Positions 15,302 to 23,639 are shown, counted from the stretch's first letter. The stretch is 37,974 bases of DNA from Streptomyces sp. SID10853 (GCF_010548145.1 NZ_JAAGLN010000048.1:1-37974), one strand, 5' to 3'. Notes: a model not told the origin generated them from the letters alone. A program made the numbers and translations.

Positions 15302-15667
15302 ATGCTGTACCGACGTGCACTGATAGCGGCGGGAGCCGTCACGCTCACAGCGGGAGCGCTGCTCGTGGCGCCCACCGCGCAGGCAGCCGATGCGCAGCTG
15401 GCGTCCAAGACGGTCTACGTCTACGCCACCAGCGTCCATCTGCGCGAGGCACCGCGCACCAGCGCGACCGTTCTCGCCACCGTCTCGCACATCCACCTCA
15501 CCGACTGGTGCCAGACCGACAAGAACACCACGCCGGTCGCCGACCCCAGTGGCGGAACCAACAAGTGGTGGAGCAAGGTCACGCTGACGACAGGCAGTGA
15601 CGACGCCTGGGTCAGCAACGTCTTCCTGCAGGGCGGACGCAAGATCGCAGGCGTTCCCGACTGCTGA
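15302..15667 (+). CDS. Small secreted SH3-like protein
   Basis: A 121-residue secreted protein. The signal peptide (MLYRRALIAAGAVTLTAGAL, cleavage after about AQA at residue 29) is followed by one bacterial SH3-like domain: KTVYVYATSVHLREAPRTSA, TVLATVSHIHLTDWCQ and KVTLTTGSDDAWVSNVFLQG. Cys71-like DWCQ and the C-terminal DC residue could form a disulphide. SH3b domains often bind peptidoglycan; this one probably acts outside the cell. ATG 15302 was chosen for the signal peptide; GGGGG lies upstream. A longer in-frame extension into the purine tract is an artefact. Followed by a hairpin terminator. Confidence 0.8.
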   Translation: MLYRRALIAAGAVTLTAGALLVAPTAQAADAQLASKTVYVYATSVHLREAPRTSATVLATVSHIHLTDWCQTDKNTTPVADPSGGTNKWWSKVTLTTGSDDAWVSNVFLQGGRKIAGVPDC

Positions 15668-15674
15668 GAGTTCC

Positions 15675-15710
15675 GGGCACCGGGGGCGTCCGGGGGCGTC
15701 CCCGGTGCCC
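15675..15710. terminator. Hairpin terminator after the SH3-like gene
   Basis: GGGCACCGGGG (15675-15685) pairs with CCCCGGTGCCC (15700-15710), a perfect 11-bp stem with a 14-nt loop that contains a second CGGGGGCGTC copy. It begins 7 bp after the stop codon and precedes the next gene's ribosome site. Confidence 0.75.
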
Positions 15711-15735
15711 CCGGGTGTAGACAGGAGGACGGACC

Positions 15736-16083
15736 ATGACTCGAATACGGCGCACAGTGACGGCTTTCGCGGCTGCGGGGCTGCTCACGTTCACCGGAGC
15801 GGCCACCGCGCACAGCGCCTCGGCCGCGCCGTCGGACGGGGTGTCGCCGCAGGCGGCATGTGCCTACTACAGCGGTAGGGCACTGACCGTGTACGGCGAC
15901 CACGGATCGCATGTCTCCCAGGCCCAGTGCCTGCTCGCCAACTGGCACTATCTGCCGTGGAGCGGCGTGGACGGCGCGTTCGGGAAGACGACGCTGGCAG
16001 CGGTCAAGAAGTTCCAGAGCGCGCACGGCCTCAGCGTGGACGGAGAGGTGGGCGCCCACACCTGGGCGAAGCTCTACGCGTGA
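15736..16083 (+). CDS. Secreted peptidoglycan-binding domain protein
   Basis: A 115-residue exported protein. The signal peptide (MTRIRRTVTAFAAAGLLTFT, cleavage near SASA at residue 30) is followed by one PG_binding_1 domain: HVSQAQCLLANWHYL, GVDGAFGKTTLAAVKKFQ and GLSVDGEVGAHTWAKLYA. Two cysteines (ACAYYSG, QAQCLL) probably form a disulphide. It has no catalytic domain, so it likely binds cell wall as a stand-alone module. AGGAGG lies 7 nt before ATG 15736. Located next to another small wall-associated protein but separated by a terminator. Confidence 0.88.
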   Translation: MTRIRRTVTAFAAAGLLTFTGAATAHSASAAPSDGVSPQAACAYYSGRALTVYGDHGSHVSQAQCLLANWHYLPWSGVDGAFGKTTLAAVKKFQSAHGLSVDGEVGAHTWAKLYA

Positions 16084-16094
16084 ACCGGCCGGGA

Positions 16095-16122
16095 CCGGCG
16101 CCGCCCGGGAGGACGGCGCCGG
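16095..16122. terminator. Bidirectional hairpin terminator
   Basis: CCGGCGCCG (16095-16103) pairs with CGGCGCCGG (16114-16122) over a 10-nt loop. It lies between the stops of the convergent peptidoglycan-binding and SnoaL-like genes and can serve both. Confidence 0.75.
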
Positions 16123-16128
16123 GGAGCC

Positions 16129-16653
16129 TCAGGACGCGTCGGCCGGCCGGACCGTGGCCCGCTCGGTCGGTCCGGCGAAGGCCAGGAACGTGGAACGCGT
16201 ACTGAGCAGCCACTCCCCGCCGACCTTGCGGAAGGCGTCCTCGTAGTGCCCCACCTGTGTGGGCATGCGTGGGGGCGCCATGCCGCCGGTGTGGCCGTCC
16301 ATGCGGTACGTCGTGAAGTACGTGGTCGCCGTCGCCTCCGACCCGGAGGCGACGGCGACCAGGATGTTCGTACAGACGCGCCGTGAAAGCCGGTCGGCGG
16401 GCCGGGAACCGAAATAGGCACGGAGTGCTTCACGGCCCTGGACCCTGCGGTCGCCCTCGGGCCACTCCCAGACCCCGTCGACGGTGAACAGCTCGGCCAC
16501 CCGGGCCGGTTCACCCAGGTCGAGCCGGCGGACGAACTCGGAGACCAGCCGCTCGCAGGCTCGCTCGGCGAGCAGACGGTCCATTGGATCAAGTGGATCA
16601 AGTGGATCAAGTGGGTCCAGCGGGCCGAGTGGGTCGAGTGGTTCAGCGGTCAT
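16129..16653 (-). CDS. SnoaL/NTF2-like protein with N-terminal Leu-Asp-Pro repeats
   Basis: A 174-residue protein with a SnoaL-like (NTF2 fold) domain from about residue 28: LLAERACERLVSEFVRRLDL, VAELFTVDGVWEWPEG, GREALRAYFGSR and HYEDAFRKVGGEWLLSTRS. Proteins of this fold serve as small-molecule isomerases, hydratases or plain binding proteins; no specific reaction can be assigned. ATG 16653 is preceded by AGGAAG. Residues about 5-24 are a (Leu-Asp-Pro) repeat encoded by a 9-bp array, absent from the fold itself. Divergent from the PhzF gene with a 100-bp gap, so the two may be functionally linked. Confidence 0.78.
   Translation of the reverse strand: MTAEPLDPLGPLDPLDPLDPLDPMDRLLAERACERLVSEFVRRLDLGEPARVAELFTVDGVWEWPEGDRRVQGREALRAYFGSRPADRLSRRVCTNILVAVASGSEATATTYFTTYRMDGHTGGMAPPRMPTQVGHYEDAFRKVGGEWLLSTRSTFLAFAGPTERATVRPADAS
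16585..16647. repeat. 9-bp tandem array coding for Leu-Asp-Pro repeats
   Basis: Seven consecutive 9-bp units from 16585. The first three are identical (TGGATCAAG); the rest diverge (TGGGTCCAG, CGGGCCGAG, TGGGTCGAG, TGGTTCAGC). In frame, each unit encodes one Leu-Asp-Pro-like triplet at the start of the SnoaL-like protein. Copy number change would keep the frame. Confidence 0.85.
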
Positions 16654-16753
16654 GCCACTTCCTATCAGTGGCGCGGCGGACACCACGACCGGTTTTCGGC
16701 CCGGGAGGGCCGGACGTACTCCATTGCGGCCGGCCGCGTGTTTTAGTTCCCGC

Positions 16754-17452
16754 ATGACCGATCTTGACGTGGTGCACGTGTTCGTACGACAGGACGGGAC
16801 CGGCGGGAGCCCGCTGGGTGTGGTGTGTGACGGAGCTGCCGTGCCGGGTACGGAGGAGCGTCAGCAGGTTGCCCGGCAACTCGGTTTCTCCGAGACCGTG
16901 TTCGTGGATGACACGGCCCGGGGACAAGTCGATATCTACACGCCCAGTGTGCGGCTGCCCTTCGCCGGTTATCCGCTGATCGGGACCGCGTGGCTGTTGG
17001 GGGCCCATGGCTCACCGGTCGAAGTCCTGCGGACGGTGGCGGGTGACGTGGTCACTTGGGCCGAGGGCGAGTTCACGTGGATCCGCGGCCGGGCGGAGTG
17101 GGTGTCGGGCAAGCGCACCCAGCGGTTCCCTTCCGTGGCGGCCGTCGACGCCCTGCCCACGCCTCCCGCGGGCGACGGCTGGTTGTACGCGTGGGCCTGG
17201 GCGGACGAGGCCGCCGGCACGATCCGTGCGCGGGGGTTTCCCCGGCGGGGTGACGCCATTGCCGAGGACGAGGCGACGGGTGCGGCGGCGATGCTGCTGG
17301 CGGGGGAGTTGGGGCGTGATGTCCGGATCAGGCAGGGCCGGGGCTCCGAGATCCTGGCGCGGGTCTCCGACGGGGGGTGGATCGAGATCGGCGGTCGTGT
17401 CACGGCGGCCGACGTCCGCCCGCTGCACCGGCGGACCGGGACCGAGGGCTGA
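16754..17452 (+). CDS. PhzF-family isomerase-like protein, short form
   Basis: A 232-residue PhzF-family protein, shorter than the usual 260-300. It keeps the N-terminal VVHVFVRQDGTGGSPLGVVC strand-loop, the catalytic-glutamate region GFSETVFV, the RLPFAGYPLIGTAWLL segment (usually PLAGHATLGTA) and the C-terminal AEDEATGAAAMLLAGEL with RQGRGSEILARV. The family includes PhzF (a phenazine-pathway isomerase) and many uncharacterised epimerases. The changes GNPAGVV to GGSPLGVV and GHATLG to GYPLIG suggest a divergent substrate. ATG 16754 lacks a Shine-Dalgarno site; TTTAGT seven bases upstream could be a -10 for a leaderless transcript. Cytoplasmic. No phenazine genes nearby. Confidence 0.82.
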   Translation: MTDLDVVHVFVRQDGTGGSPLGVVCDGAAVPGTEERQQVARQLGFSETVFVDDTARGQVDIYTPSVRLPFAGYPLIGTAWLLGAHGSPVEVLRTVAGDVVTWAEGEFTWIRGRAEWVSGKRTQRFPSVAAVDALPTPPAGDGWLYAWAWADEAAGTIRARGFPRRGDAIAEDEATGAAAMLLAGELGRDVRIRQGRGSEILARVSDGGWIEIGGRVTAADVRPLHRRTGTEG

Positions 17453-17639
17453 GAGCTGGGGGTGAGAGCTGGGCGTGAGGCCGGGGATGGGCCCGTGACG
17501 AACCTCCCGGAGGCGACGGGCGTATGTACGGCCCGCGCGCACGGGAGGCACCGGGGCGTGGCGTGGGCGAGGTGCGGGGAGGCCCGGCGATCTGCCCGTA
17601 ACCTGGGCGGAAGTCACACCGGTTGCGAGGTCATTCACC

Positions 17640-18278
17640 GTGAGGTCCCCCCTTTCACTGTCCGCGGTGCCGCGGCTGATCGTCGCTCTGTTCGCCGGGG
17701 CGGTGACCGGCCTGCTCATCGGCTTTCTGATCGACCCGCGGCTGGGTCTGCTCACCGGGATCACCGTGACCGAGCTGGCATTCGTGGTGGTGGGCTGGCT
17801 GGCGCTGTGGCCGATGGACGCCGCCGGCACCCGGCGCAATGTGCGGCGCGAGGATTTCCGCCCCGTCACGGAGGAAGCGGCGATCGTCGTGACCGCGCTG
17901 GCCGGACTGGTCGCGATCGTCCTGCTGCTCCTGATCGGCGGCTCACCCGGGAAGAGCCGAACCGCCGCGGCGCTCGCACTCGCCGGGGTCTTCACCTGCT
18001 GGGCGGCGCTGCATCTGATGTACGCAGCCCGGTACGCGTATCTGTACTACCAGTCGCCCACCGGGGGCATCGACTTCAACTCCGAAGAGCCGCCCGCCTA
18101 CCGGGACTTCCTGTACTTCAGCTACAACCTGGGCATGACATACCAGGTGTCCGACACGAGTGTCTCGAACTCGACGATCCGTGCCGTCGCGCTGCGGCAC
18201 TGCCTGCTGTCCTACCTCTTCGGCACCAGCATCCTGGCCACCACCATCAACTTGGTGACCGGAATCGTCACTGGCTGA
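17640..18278 (+). CDS. DUF1345 integral membrane protein
   Basis: A 212-residue membrane protein of family DUF1345. Hydrophobic segments lie at about residues 9-28, 34-54, 80-100, 106-126 and 185-210. The family hallmark is the C-terminal [20 protein letters not shown] followed by a loop and [20 protein letters not shown]. The start is GTG 17640, preceded by GAGG. Function of the family is unknown. Its stop is 5 bp from the stop of the convergent small lipoprotein gene. Confidence 0.88.
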   Translation: MRSPLSLSAVPRLIVALFAGAVTGLLIGFLIDPRLGLLTGITVTELAFVVVGWLALWPMDAAGTRRNVRREDFRPVTEEAAIVVTALAGLVAIVLLLLIGGSPGKSRTAAALALAGVFTCWAALHLMYAARYAYLYYQSPTGGIDFNSEEPPAYRDFLYFSYNLGMTYQVSDTSVSNSTIRAVALRHCLLSYLFGTSILATTINLVTGIVTG

Positions 18279-18283
18279 TGCAC

Positions 18284-18466
18284 CTACGCCCCCGGCGCCG
18301 TGCCGGCTCGCGCGGTCGCCTCCGCCGGGGCGGAGTCCTTCTTCCCTGGGCCGGCGGCGGAGTCCTTGCCGCCGATCTCGCAGGCGGTCAGCGAGAACGC
18401 CGCAGCGGCCGCGAGGGCCACCAGGGCAGTGGAACGGACAGTACGGCGAGCACGGCGCGTGGTCAT
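18284..18466 (-). CDS. Small lipoprotein, unknown function
   Basis: A 60-residue protein with an Arg-rich N-terminus (MTTRRARRTVRS), a hydrophobic core (ALVALAAAAAF) and a lipobox SLTAC with the lipidated Cys at residue 28. The mature part is only about 33 residues of Lys/Asp/Ala-rich sequence ending in a normal TAG. ATG 18466 is the only start that gives a signal peptide. The very short mature region could be a genuine micro-lipoprotein or the anchor left from a longer lipoprotein. No homologous family recognised. Confidence 0.65.
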   Translation of the reverse strand: MTTRRARRTVRSTALVALAAAAAFSLTACEIGGKDSAAGPGKKDSAPAEATARAGTAPGA

Positions 18467-18722
18467 CGGTGAAGCCCCAGGGGATATCAGGATCCGGGCC
18501 TTCCGCCTGCTCCCGCAGGCCGGACGGCCGGATCGGTTTTCGCTGCACCCTGTGAGATGGCACCCGGACAGGATTTGTTCGCGCGGATCTGCCCGTAGTT
18601 CGAATCGCGCCCCGCTGTTCCGTGTGGAAACGTGGAAGGGCCGGAAAACGCCGGAAACGGAGTGCCTGCCGCGCTTCCCCAGGTCAGGTGCTCCGTGAGA
18701 CCTGCTACGCGGGAGGTGGCCC

Positions 18723-18800
18723 ATGTCGTCGAAACGACGCCGTAAGAAGAAGGCGCGCCGCAAGCACGCCGCGAACCACGGACGACGACCGCAGTCCTGA
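18723..18800 (+). CDS. 25-residue highly basic microprotein
   Basis: An ORF of 25 codons, MSSKRRRKKKARRKHAANHG then RRPQS, with 12 Lys/Arg in the first 14 or so positions and none acidic. A strong ribosome site GGGAGGTG sits 4-9 nt before the ATG, which argues for real translation of such a short frame. The composition matches nucleic-acid-binding tails or tiny ribosome-associated proteins such as bL37-type peptides, but the sequence is not one I can assign. It lies 74 bp upstream of the DyP peroxidase gene on the same strand and might share its transcript. Confidence 0.6.
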   Translation: MSSKRRRKKKARRKHAANHGRRPQS

Positions 18801-18874
18801 TGAGCGCAGTCCTGATGACCGCAGTCCCGGGCGGCTGTATGGTGCCATGATCCGACAGCTAGGAGGCAGGCTCT

Positions 18875-19858
18875 GTGGTCGAGTCGCAGTCCGTGATCGC
18901 CCTACCGGCCAAATCCGCTCTGTTCCTCGTGTGCACCATCGCGCCCGGTGGCGAGTCCGCGGTCCGCGACCTGCTGCCCGATGTGGCCGGGCTGAAGCGG
19001 TCGGTGGGGTTCCGCGTACCGGACGCCGGGCTCACCTGCGTCGTCGGCATCGGCTCCGCCGCGTGGGACCGGCTCTTCGACGGGCCGCGCCCCCGCGATC
19101 TGCATCCCTTCGTGCCTCTGGCAGGCTCCCGCCACTGTGCACCGTCCACCCCAGGGGATCTCATCTTCCATCTGCGGGCGCGCCAGATGGACCTCTGTTT
19201 TGAGCTGGCCCGGCTGATCGGGGAGCGGCTCCGGGGAGCGGTCACCGTGGTGGACGAGGTGCACGGCTTCAAGTCCTTCGACGAACGCGACCTCCTCGGC
19301 TTCGTGGACGGCAGCGAGAACCCGGAGGGCGCGCTCGCGGCCGACTCGGTGTTCATCGGTGACGAGGACCCCGATTTCGCAGGTGGCAGCTATGTCACCG
19401 TGCAGAAGTACATCCACGATCTCTCGGCCTGGGACGCACTGCCCACCCGCGAGCAGGAACTGATCATCGGTCGCACCAAGCTCAACAACGTCGAACTGTC
19501 CGACGACGACAAGCCCGCGGACTCCCACGTGGCTCTCAACACCGTCACGGACGAGGACGGCAACGAGCAGAAGATCGTGCGGGACAACATGCCGTTCGGC
19601 CGTATCGGACAGCAGGAGTTCGGTACGTATTTCATCGGCTACGCGCGCACCCCCGCGGTCATCGAGCAGATGCTGCGCAATATGTTCCTCGGGGACCGGC
19701 CCAGCGTTCACGACCGGATTCTCGACTTCTCCACAGCAGTCACCGGCTGTCTCTTCCATGTGCCGAGCGCCGACTTCCTCGACGACCCACCGGGACCGCC
19801 CGTCGGCGCCACGGCGACCGAAGGTTCTCTCGGTATCGGCAGCCTCAAAGGAGCCTGA
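18875..19858 (+). CDS. B-type dye-decolorizing peroxidase, encapsulin cargo
   Basis: A 327-residue haem peroxidase. The family GxxDG motif is GFVDG with catalytic Asp145. The proximal haem ligand is His218 (DSHVALN), and distal Arg236 and Asn238 lie in IVRDNMPFG. All four are offset by the same eight residues from Asp153, His226, Arg244 and Asn246 of Rhodococcus jostii DypB, the well-studied encapsulated enzyme. The C-terminus ends EGSLGIGSLKGA, the encapsulin cargo-loading peptide, and the shell gene follows 4 bp later. The start is GTG 18875 after AGGAGG. The protein should be packed inside the encapsulin shell. Physiological substrate unknown; DypB oxidises Mn(II) and lignin-related phenols. 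Confidence 0.97.
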   Translation: MVESQSVIALPAKSALFLVCTIAPGGESAVRDLLPDVAGLKRSVGFRVPDAGLTCVVGIGSAAWDRLFDGPRPRDLHPFVPLAGSRHCAPSTPGDLIFHLRARQMDLCFELARLIGERLRGAVTVVDEVHGFKSFDERDLLGFVDGSENPEGALAADSVFIGDEDPDFAGGSYVTVQKYIHDLSAWDALPTREQELIIGRTKLNNVELSDDDKPADSHVALNTVTDEDGNEQKIVRDNMPFGRIGQQEFGTYFIGYARTPAVIEQMLRNMFLGDRPSVHDRILDFSTAVTGCLFHVPSADFLDDPPGPPVGATATEGSLGIGSLKGA

Positions 19859-19862
19859 ACCC

Positions 19863-20678
19863 ATGTCCGTGCCCACCGGTATGAACAACCTCTACCGCGA
19901 CCTCGCCCCCATCACCCCTCCGGCGTGGGCACAGATCGAGGAGGAGGCCCGCCGCACGTTCCAGCGCAACGTCGGAGGCCGCCGTGTCGTGGACGTGACA
20001 GGACCCGACGATCCCGCACTGGCCGCTGTCGGCACGGGCCACCTCACCCCCATCGACGCCCCGGCGACCGGTGTCATCGCGCGACTGCGCCAGGTGCGGC
20101 CCCTGGTAGAGCTCCGCGTCCCCTTCAGGGTCACCCGCGCGGCGGTGGACGACGTCGAACGCGGCGCGCAGGATTCCGACTGGCAGCCCGTCAAGGACGC
20201 GGCCCGTGCCATGGCGTTCGCCGAGGACCGAGCCGTCTTCGAGGGGTACGCCGCAGCGGGCATCGAGGGGCTGCGCGAGCGTACGACCAACCCGGTGCTC
20301 AGCCTGCCGTCGGAGGTACGTGAATACCCGGACACCGTCAGCCGGGCCCTGACGACGCTGCGGCTCGCCGGAGTCGCAGGCCCGTACTCACTGCTGCTGG
20401 GCGCCGACGCGTACACCGAGGTGAGCGAGACGTCCGACCACGGGTACCCGATCGCCGCGCACATCGGCCGGCTCCTGGACGCACCGCCCATCTGGGCACC
20501 CGCGCTCAACGGCGCCTTCCTGGTCTCCACCCGGGGCGGTGACTTCGAGCTGCGCCTCAGCGAGGACCTCTCCATCGGCTACACCGCGCACGACACGGAC
20601 GGGATCGAGCTGTACTTCCGCCAGACGCTGACCTTCCTGGTCCACACCGACGAGGCCGTGGTCGCGCTCACCTCCTGA
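19863..20678 (+). CDS. Family 1 encapsulin shell protein
   Basis: A 271-residue shell protein with the HK97 capsid fold (linocin M18/CFP29 type). Features are MNNLYRDLAPITPPAWAQIE at the N-terminus (the cargo-peptide docking helix region), RRVVDVTGPD, the LRQVRPLVELRVPF E-loop, AMAFAEDRAVFEG and the C-terminal SIGYTAHDTDGIELYFRQTL. Length equals the family norm, consistent with a 60-subunit, about 24-nm particle. ATG 19863 is preceded by AAAGGAG inside the end of the DyP gene, so the two are one transcript and translationally close. Packages the upstream peroxidase. Confidence 0.97.
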   Translation: MSVPTGMNNLYRDLAPITPPAWAQIEEEARRTFQRNVGGRRVVDVTGPDDPALAAVGTGHLTPIDAPATGVIARLRQVRPLVELRVPFRVTRAAVDDVERGAQDSDWQPVKDAARAMAFAEDRAVFEGYAAAGIEGLRERTTNPVLSLPSEVREYPDTVSRALTTLRLAGVAGPYSLLLGADAYTEVSETSDHGYPIAAHIGRLLDAPPIWAPALNGAFLVSTRGGDFELRLSEDLSIGYTAHDTDGIELYFRQTLTFLVHTDEAVVALTS

Positions 20679-20732
20679 GCGGGCCCGCGGATGGGTGGGA
20701 TGAGCACGACTGCCTCGGGGGTCGGCCGTTCC

Positions 20733-20738
20733 TACAAT
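20733..20738 (+). promoter_or_regulatory. -10 element TACAAT for a leaderless transcript
   Basis: TACAAT ends 7 bp before ATG 20746, so transcription would begin at or next to the start codon. No Shine-Dalgarno site precedes that ATG, which fits leaderless translation. The -35 is poor (around TGACTG/ACTGCC near 20711). Confidence 0.45.
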
Positions 20739-20745
20739 GCGGCCC

Positions 20746-21351
20746 ATGGACAGCTCAGCCGCACGCCTGGACCGTGCCCGCGGACGCCGCGCCGCCGCAC
20801 TCGAAATCCTCGGAGAACTGGATCTGGTCCGCCGCTGGCAGACCTGCGGCGACCCCGTCGTCGTCGGCTCCGTGGCCCTTGACCTGGTGGTCGAAGCGGA
20901 CATCGACCTGGAGATCTACTCCGAAGTGCCCTCCGTGGCGCGGGGGTTCGCGGCACTCACGCCGTGCGCCGAGCTGCCCGGTGTGCGGCGCCTGCGGTTC
21001 ACCAACGCCCTCGATCTGGCCGACCAGGGCCTGTACTGGCGTCTGGACTACGAGGCCGCGGGAGGAGAGACCTGGCAGGTCGACATGTGGTGGCTCCCGT
21101 CCGGCCACCCCGGCCCCCGTGCGGCAGATCTGGTCGGGCCCCTGCGCGAGGCGCTGACGGACGAGACCCGGAACGCCGTCCTCACGGTCAAGGAGGGAGC
21201 CGCCGAGGCAGGTGAGGCCCTCGCGGGTGTCTGGGTGTACCAGGCGGTCCTGGACCACGGCGTCCGTACGTACCCCGAGTTCGCCGCCTGGCGCGCCCGC
21301 ACGCCCACGGACCGGCTCACGACCTGGCTGCCCGGGCGGCAGCACAGCTGA
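20746..21351 (+). CDS. Nucleotidyltransferase-superfamily-like protein, unknown function
   Basis: A 201-residue cytoplasmic protein. The stretch VVVGSVALDLVVEADIDLEI near residues 41-60 has the G-S ... D-x-D/E pattern of nucleotidyltransferase-fold domains, followed by an acidic/aromatic segment WQVDMWW that could hold a third metal ligand. The C-terminal half is helical (EALTDETRNAVLTVKEGAAE, WVYQAVLDHGVRTYPEF). No specific family name can be given. ATG 20746 is preferred over the in-frame ATG 20737 because of the -10 box. Convergent with the GH63 gene across a strong terminator. Confidence 0.7.
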   Translation: MDSSAARLDRARGRRAAALEILGELDLVRRWQTCGDPVVVGSVALDLVVEADIDLEIYSEVPSVARGFAALTPCAELPGVRRLRFTNALDLADQGLYWRLDYEAAGGETWQVDMWWLPSGHPGPRAADLVGPLREALTDETRNAVLTVKEGAAEAGEALAGVWVYQAVLDHGVRTYPEFAAWRARTPTDRLTTWLPGRQHS

Positions 21352-21379
21352 GGAGTTGAGGAGCCCGACCGGGCCGCCC

Positions 21380-21413
21380 CTCGTCCCCGGGCCCTCACCG
21401 GACCGGGGACGAG
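21380..21413. terminator. Bidirectional 11-bp hairpin terminator
   Basis: CTCGTCCCCGG (21380-21390) pairs perfectly with CCGGGGACGAG (21403-21413). Located between the stops of convergent genes at 21351 and 21430. Confidence 0.8.
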
Positions 21414-21429
21414 CGGAGGCCCGGCCCCC

Positions 21430-23631
21430 TCACCCGTCGCGCAGCATTTCCAGTACGAACGCCGCCGACCAGGAGAAGTTCGTGGAGTTCCGCCCCTCGC
21501 CGGTCAGTGGCTGGTAGTTCTCCCGGATCGGCCCGTCACCGAGCAGGCCCTCCGCGTGCTGGAGCAGCTGTTCACGGATGGCGCGGGCGTCCCGGTCGTA
21601 GCCGTAGTCGGACAGGCCGCGGATGGCGAAGTACGCCTGGTCGAGCCAGACCAGACCGCGCCAGTAGCCGGTCGGGTCGAACTCCGGACTGTCACGCGCG
21701 ACCGTGGGCAGCGGCATGGGGGTGGCGAACTGCGCCGGGTCGGTGAGCGCGGCGCGGGCGCCGGCCGCCTGCCGGGCGGACGCGACACCCGCCCACAGCG
21801 GGACAGCCCCTTCGATGCCCTTGCCGGGCGCCGTGCGCGGTCCGCCGCCGTCCGGCCCGCAGTCGTAGAAGAATCCGGTGGCCGGGTCGTACGTGTGGGC
21901 CCTGATCCGGTCCCGCAGGGCATCCGCCTGGTGGTCGAGGTCCTTCGCCTCGCCCGGCCAGCCGAGCTCGGCCGCCATCCGTGCGAGGAAGCGCTTCTCC
22001 GCGTACAGGAAGGAGTTGAGATCCACCGACTGCTGGGCCAGCGAATAGCCGACCGTGTGTCCCGACCGGTCGGTGTTGGCCAGCACCTGCGCGCCGTCGA
22101 ACCTCGGAGCGTTGTCCATCCCGCTCTCCCAGGCCGCCGCCAGCCGCCGCTGCTCGGTGCTGTCGTTGGCCGGGTCCACCGTGGCGCCGTACTCGGCCAG
22201 GCCGTTCCCGTCGTGGTCCCGGTCGCGGTACCACCACGCGTGGTACGCCCTGAGCTTCGGATACATCCTGCGCAGGAACGTCCTGCCGCCGCCGCGCCCG
22301 TACACCTCCCAGACCGCCCAAGCGGCCAGCGGAGGCTTGGAGTTGCGTTCGTTCCAGTTCAGGCCGCCGTGCCGGATGTCGTTGTAGAACAGCGCGTCCG
22401 GCACCATCCCGGCGTCCTGCGGACGGTCCGTGGAGTCCGCCGTGATCTGGTGGTCGAACATCGACTCAATGGTGGAGACGGCCAGTCCGGGATCGAAGAC
22501 CGCTGTCGCGACGGCCTCCTTCCACGAGTCCCAGGCCCAGAAGCCGCCGGCGAACGAGGTGTTGGTGAGGGAGGGAGTGATCCCGTCCTTGCGCAGCTCC
22601 CCGGCCGGACTGCGCCAGTTGGTCACCAGGGTCTGTACCGCCTTCGCGGCGACCCGGCGGCGGCCGTCGGCCACCGAATCCAGGGCGCGGGACAAGTAGA
22701 GCTGCCAGCGCCGGTCCGCACGGTCCGCGACACGGTCCGGGTGCGCCAGGGCCTCTCGTACGGCCGGGCCGCCCGCGCGGCGCTCCGCGTCCGTGAAGGT
22801 GTACGACTCGGCCCAGGCGAACGTGGCCGTCGCGCCCGGCGCCAGCCGCGCGGACCGGTCCGCGGTGGTGCGGTACGCGTCGCCGTGGACGGTCGTACGC
22901 ACGGGGGCCGCGTGGGCCACAACGAACCGGGTCTGCGCGGTGGTCAGGAAGTCCTTGTACGAGCGGACCTCGGCGAACCGGACCGCGACGCCGTCAGCGG
23001 TCGCGTGCAGGCTCGGCGCGCTGCGCACCGGCTCGCTGGTGTGGCGCAGCAGCGAGCCCGTCCAGTGGGCGCGCAGCGTGCGGTCCCGTGCGCCGCGGTT
23101 CTGGACCGTCGCACGGACCAGGGCGGTGCGGTTGTCGGCGTACCGCAGCTCCACGGTCACGCACAGACCGTCCACGGCGTATGACTGTGTCAGGACACCC
23201 GGCCGGGCCTCCAGCAGGGGCGATGCGTCGGCCGACAGGTCGACGGCCCGCGCCGACCGCTCGTCGTCGAGTCCGAACCGGGTGAAGGCACGGCTCAGAT
23301 ACCAGGGGTACTCCTCCGCCACGTACAGGGGCCCGCTGAACCCTCCGAGATACGCGTGGTCAGCCGCGGACGGCAGTCCGTAGGCGTGCCAGGCCCCGAG
23401 GTCGGCGAAGACGTTGAGGGGATTGTCCCCGGGGGGCTGCGCCGCATCGGGCAGGCCGTGCAGATCGAGCACATCGGACAGCCCGTCCCGGAACGACTCT
23501 CCGGAGCCGTGCGCCGACGCCGCCGTCGTCGCCGCTCTGTCCTGGGCATGTGCGGGAACCGCGGGCAGTACCGCGGCCCCCAGTGGTACGAGCGACGAAG
23601 CGGCGAACTGCCTCCGCGAGAGGTGTTTCAT
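21430..23631 (-). CDS. Tat-exported GH63-like glycosidase
   Basis: A 733-residue secreted glycoside hydrolase. The N-terminus has a twin-arginine signal ([20 protein letters not shown], cleavage near AHA at about residue 29). A beta-rich N-terminal domain (residues about 50-290) precedes an (alpha/alpha)6 barrel. [12 protein letters not shown] at about residue 367 matches the general-acid region of GH63 enzymes, and [12 protein letters not shown] near 702 matches the general-base region. GH63 members include processing alpha-glucosidase I and bacterial alpha-glucosidases/mannosylglycerate hydrolases. Substrate is not predictable, but external oligosaccharide cleavage is likely. ATG 23631 (MKHLSRRQF) has GAGG upstream. 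A direct repeat sits immediately upstream as possible regulatory DNA. Confidence 0.85.
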   Translation of the reverse strand: MKHLSRRQFAASSLVPLGAAVLPAVPAHAQDRAATTAASAHGSGESFRDGLSDVLDLHGLPDAAQPPGDNPLNVFADLGAWHAYGLPSAADHAYLGGFSGPLYVAEEYPWYLSRAFTRFGLDDERSARAVDLSADASPLLEARPGVLTQSYAVDGLCVTVELRYADNRTALVRATVQNRGARDRTLRAHWTGSLLRHTSEPVRSAPSLHATADGVAVRFAEVRSYKDFLTTAQTRFVVAHAAPVRTTVHGDAYRTTADRSARLAPGATATFAWAESYTFTDAERRAGGPAVREALAHPDRVADRADRRWQLYLSRALDSVADGRRRVAAKAVQTLVTNWRSPAGELRKDGITPSLTNTSFAGGFWAWDSWKEAVATAVFDPGLAVSTIESMFDHQITADSTDRPQDAGMVPDALFYNDIRHGGLNWNERNSKPPLAAWAVWEVYGRGGGRTFLRRMYPKLRAYHAWWYRDRDHDGNGLAEYGATVDPANDSTEQRRLAAAWESGMDNAPRFDGAQVLANTDRSGHTVGYSLAQQSVDLNSFLYAEKRFLARMAAELGWPGEAKDLDHQADALRDRIRAHTYDPATGFFYDCGPDGGGPRTAPGKGIEGAVPLWAGVASARQAAGARAALTDPAQFATPMPLPTVARDSPEFDPTGYWRGLVWLDQAYFAIRGLSDYGYDRDARAIREQLLQHAEGLLGDGPIRENYQPLTGEGRNSTNFSWSAAFVLEMLRDG

Positions 23632-23639
23632 CGAGAGCC

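Noticed and set aside
18590..18620. Possible tRNA T-loop (AGTTCGAATC)
   Set aside because: The flanking bases CGTAG and CGCGC do not pair as a T stem, and no acceptor or anticodon arms can be drawn around it.
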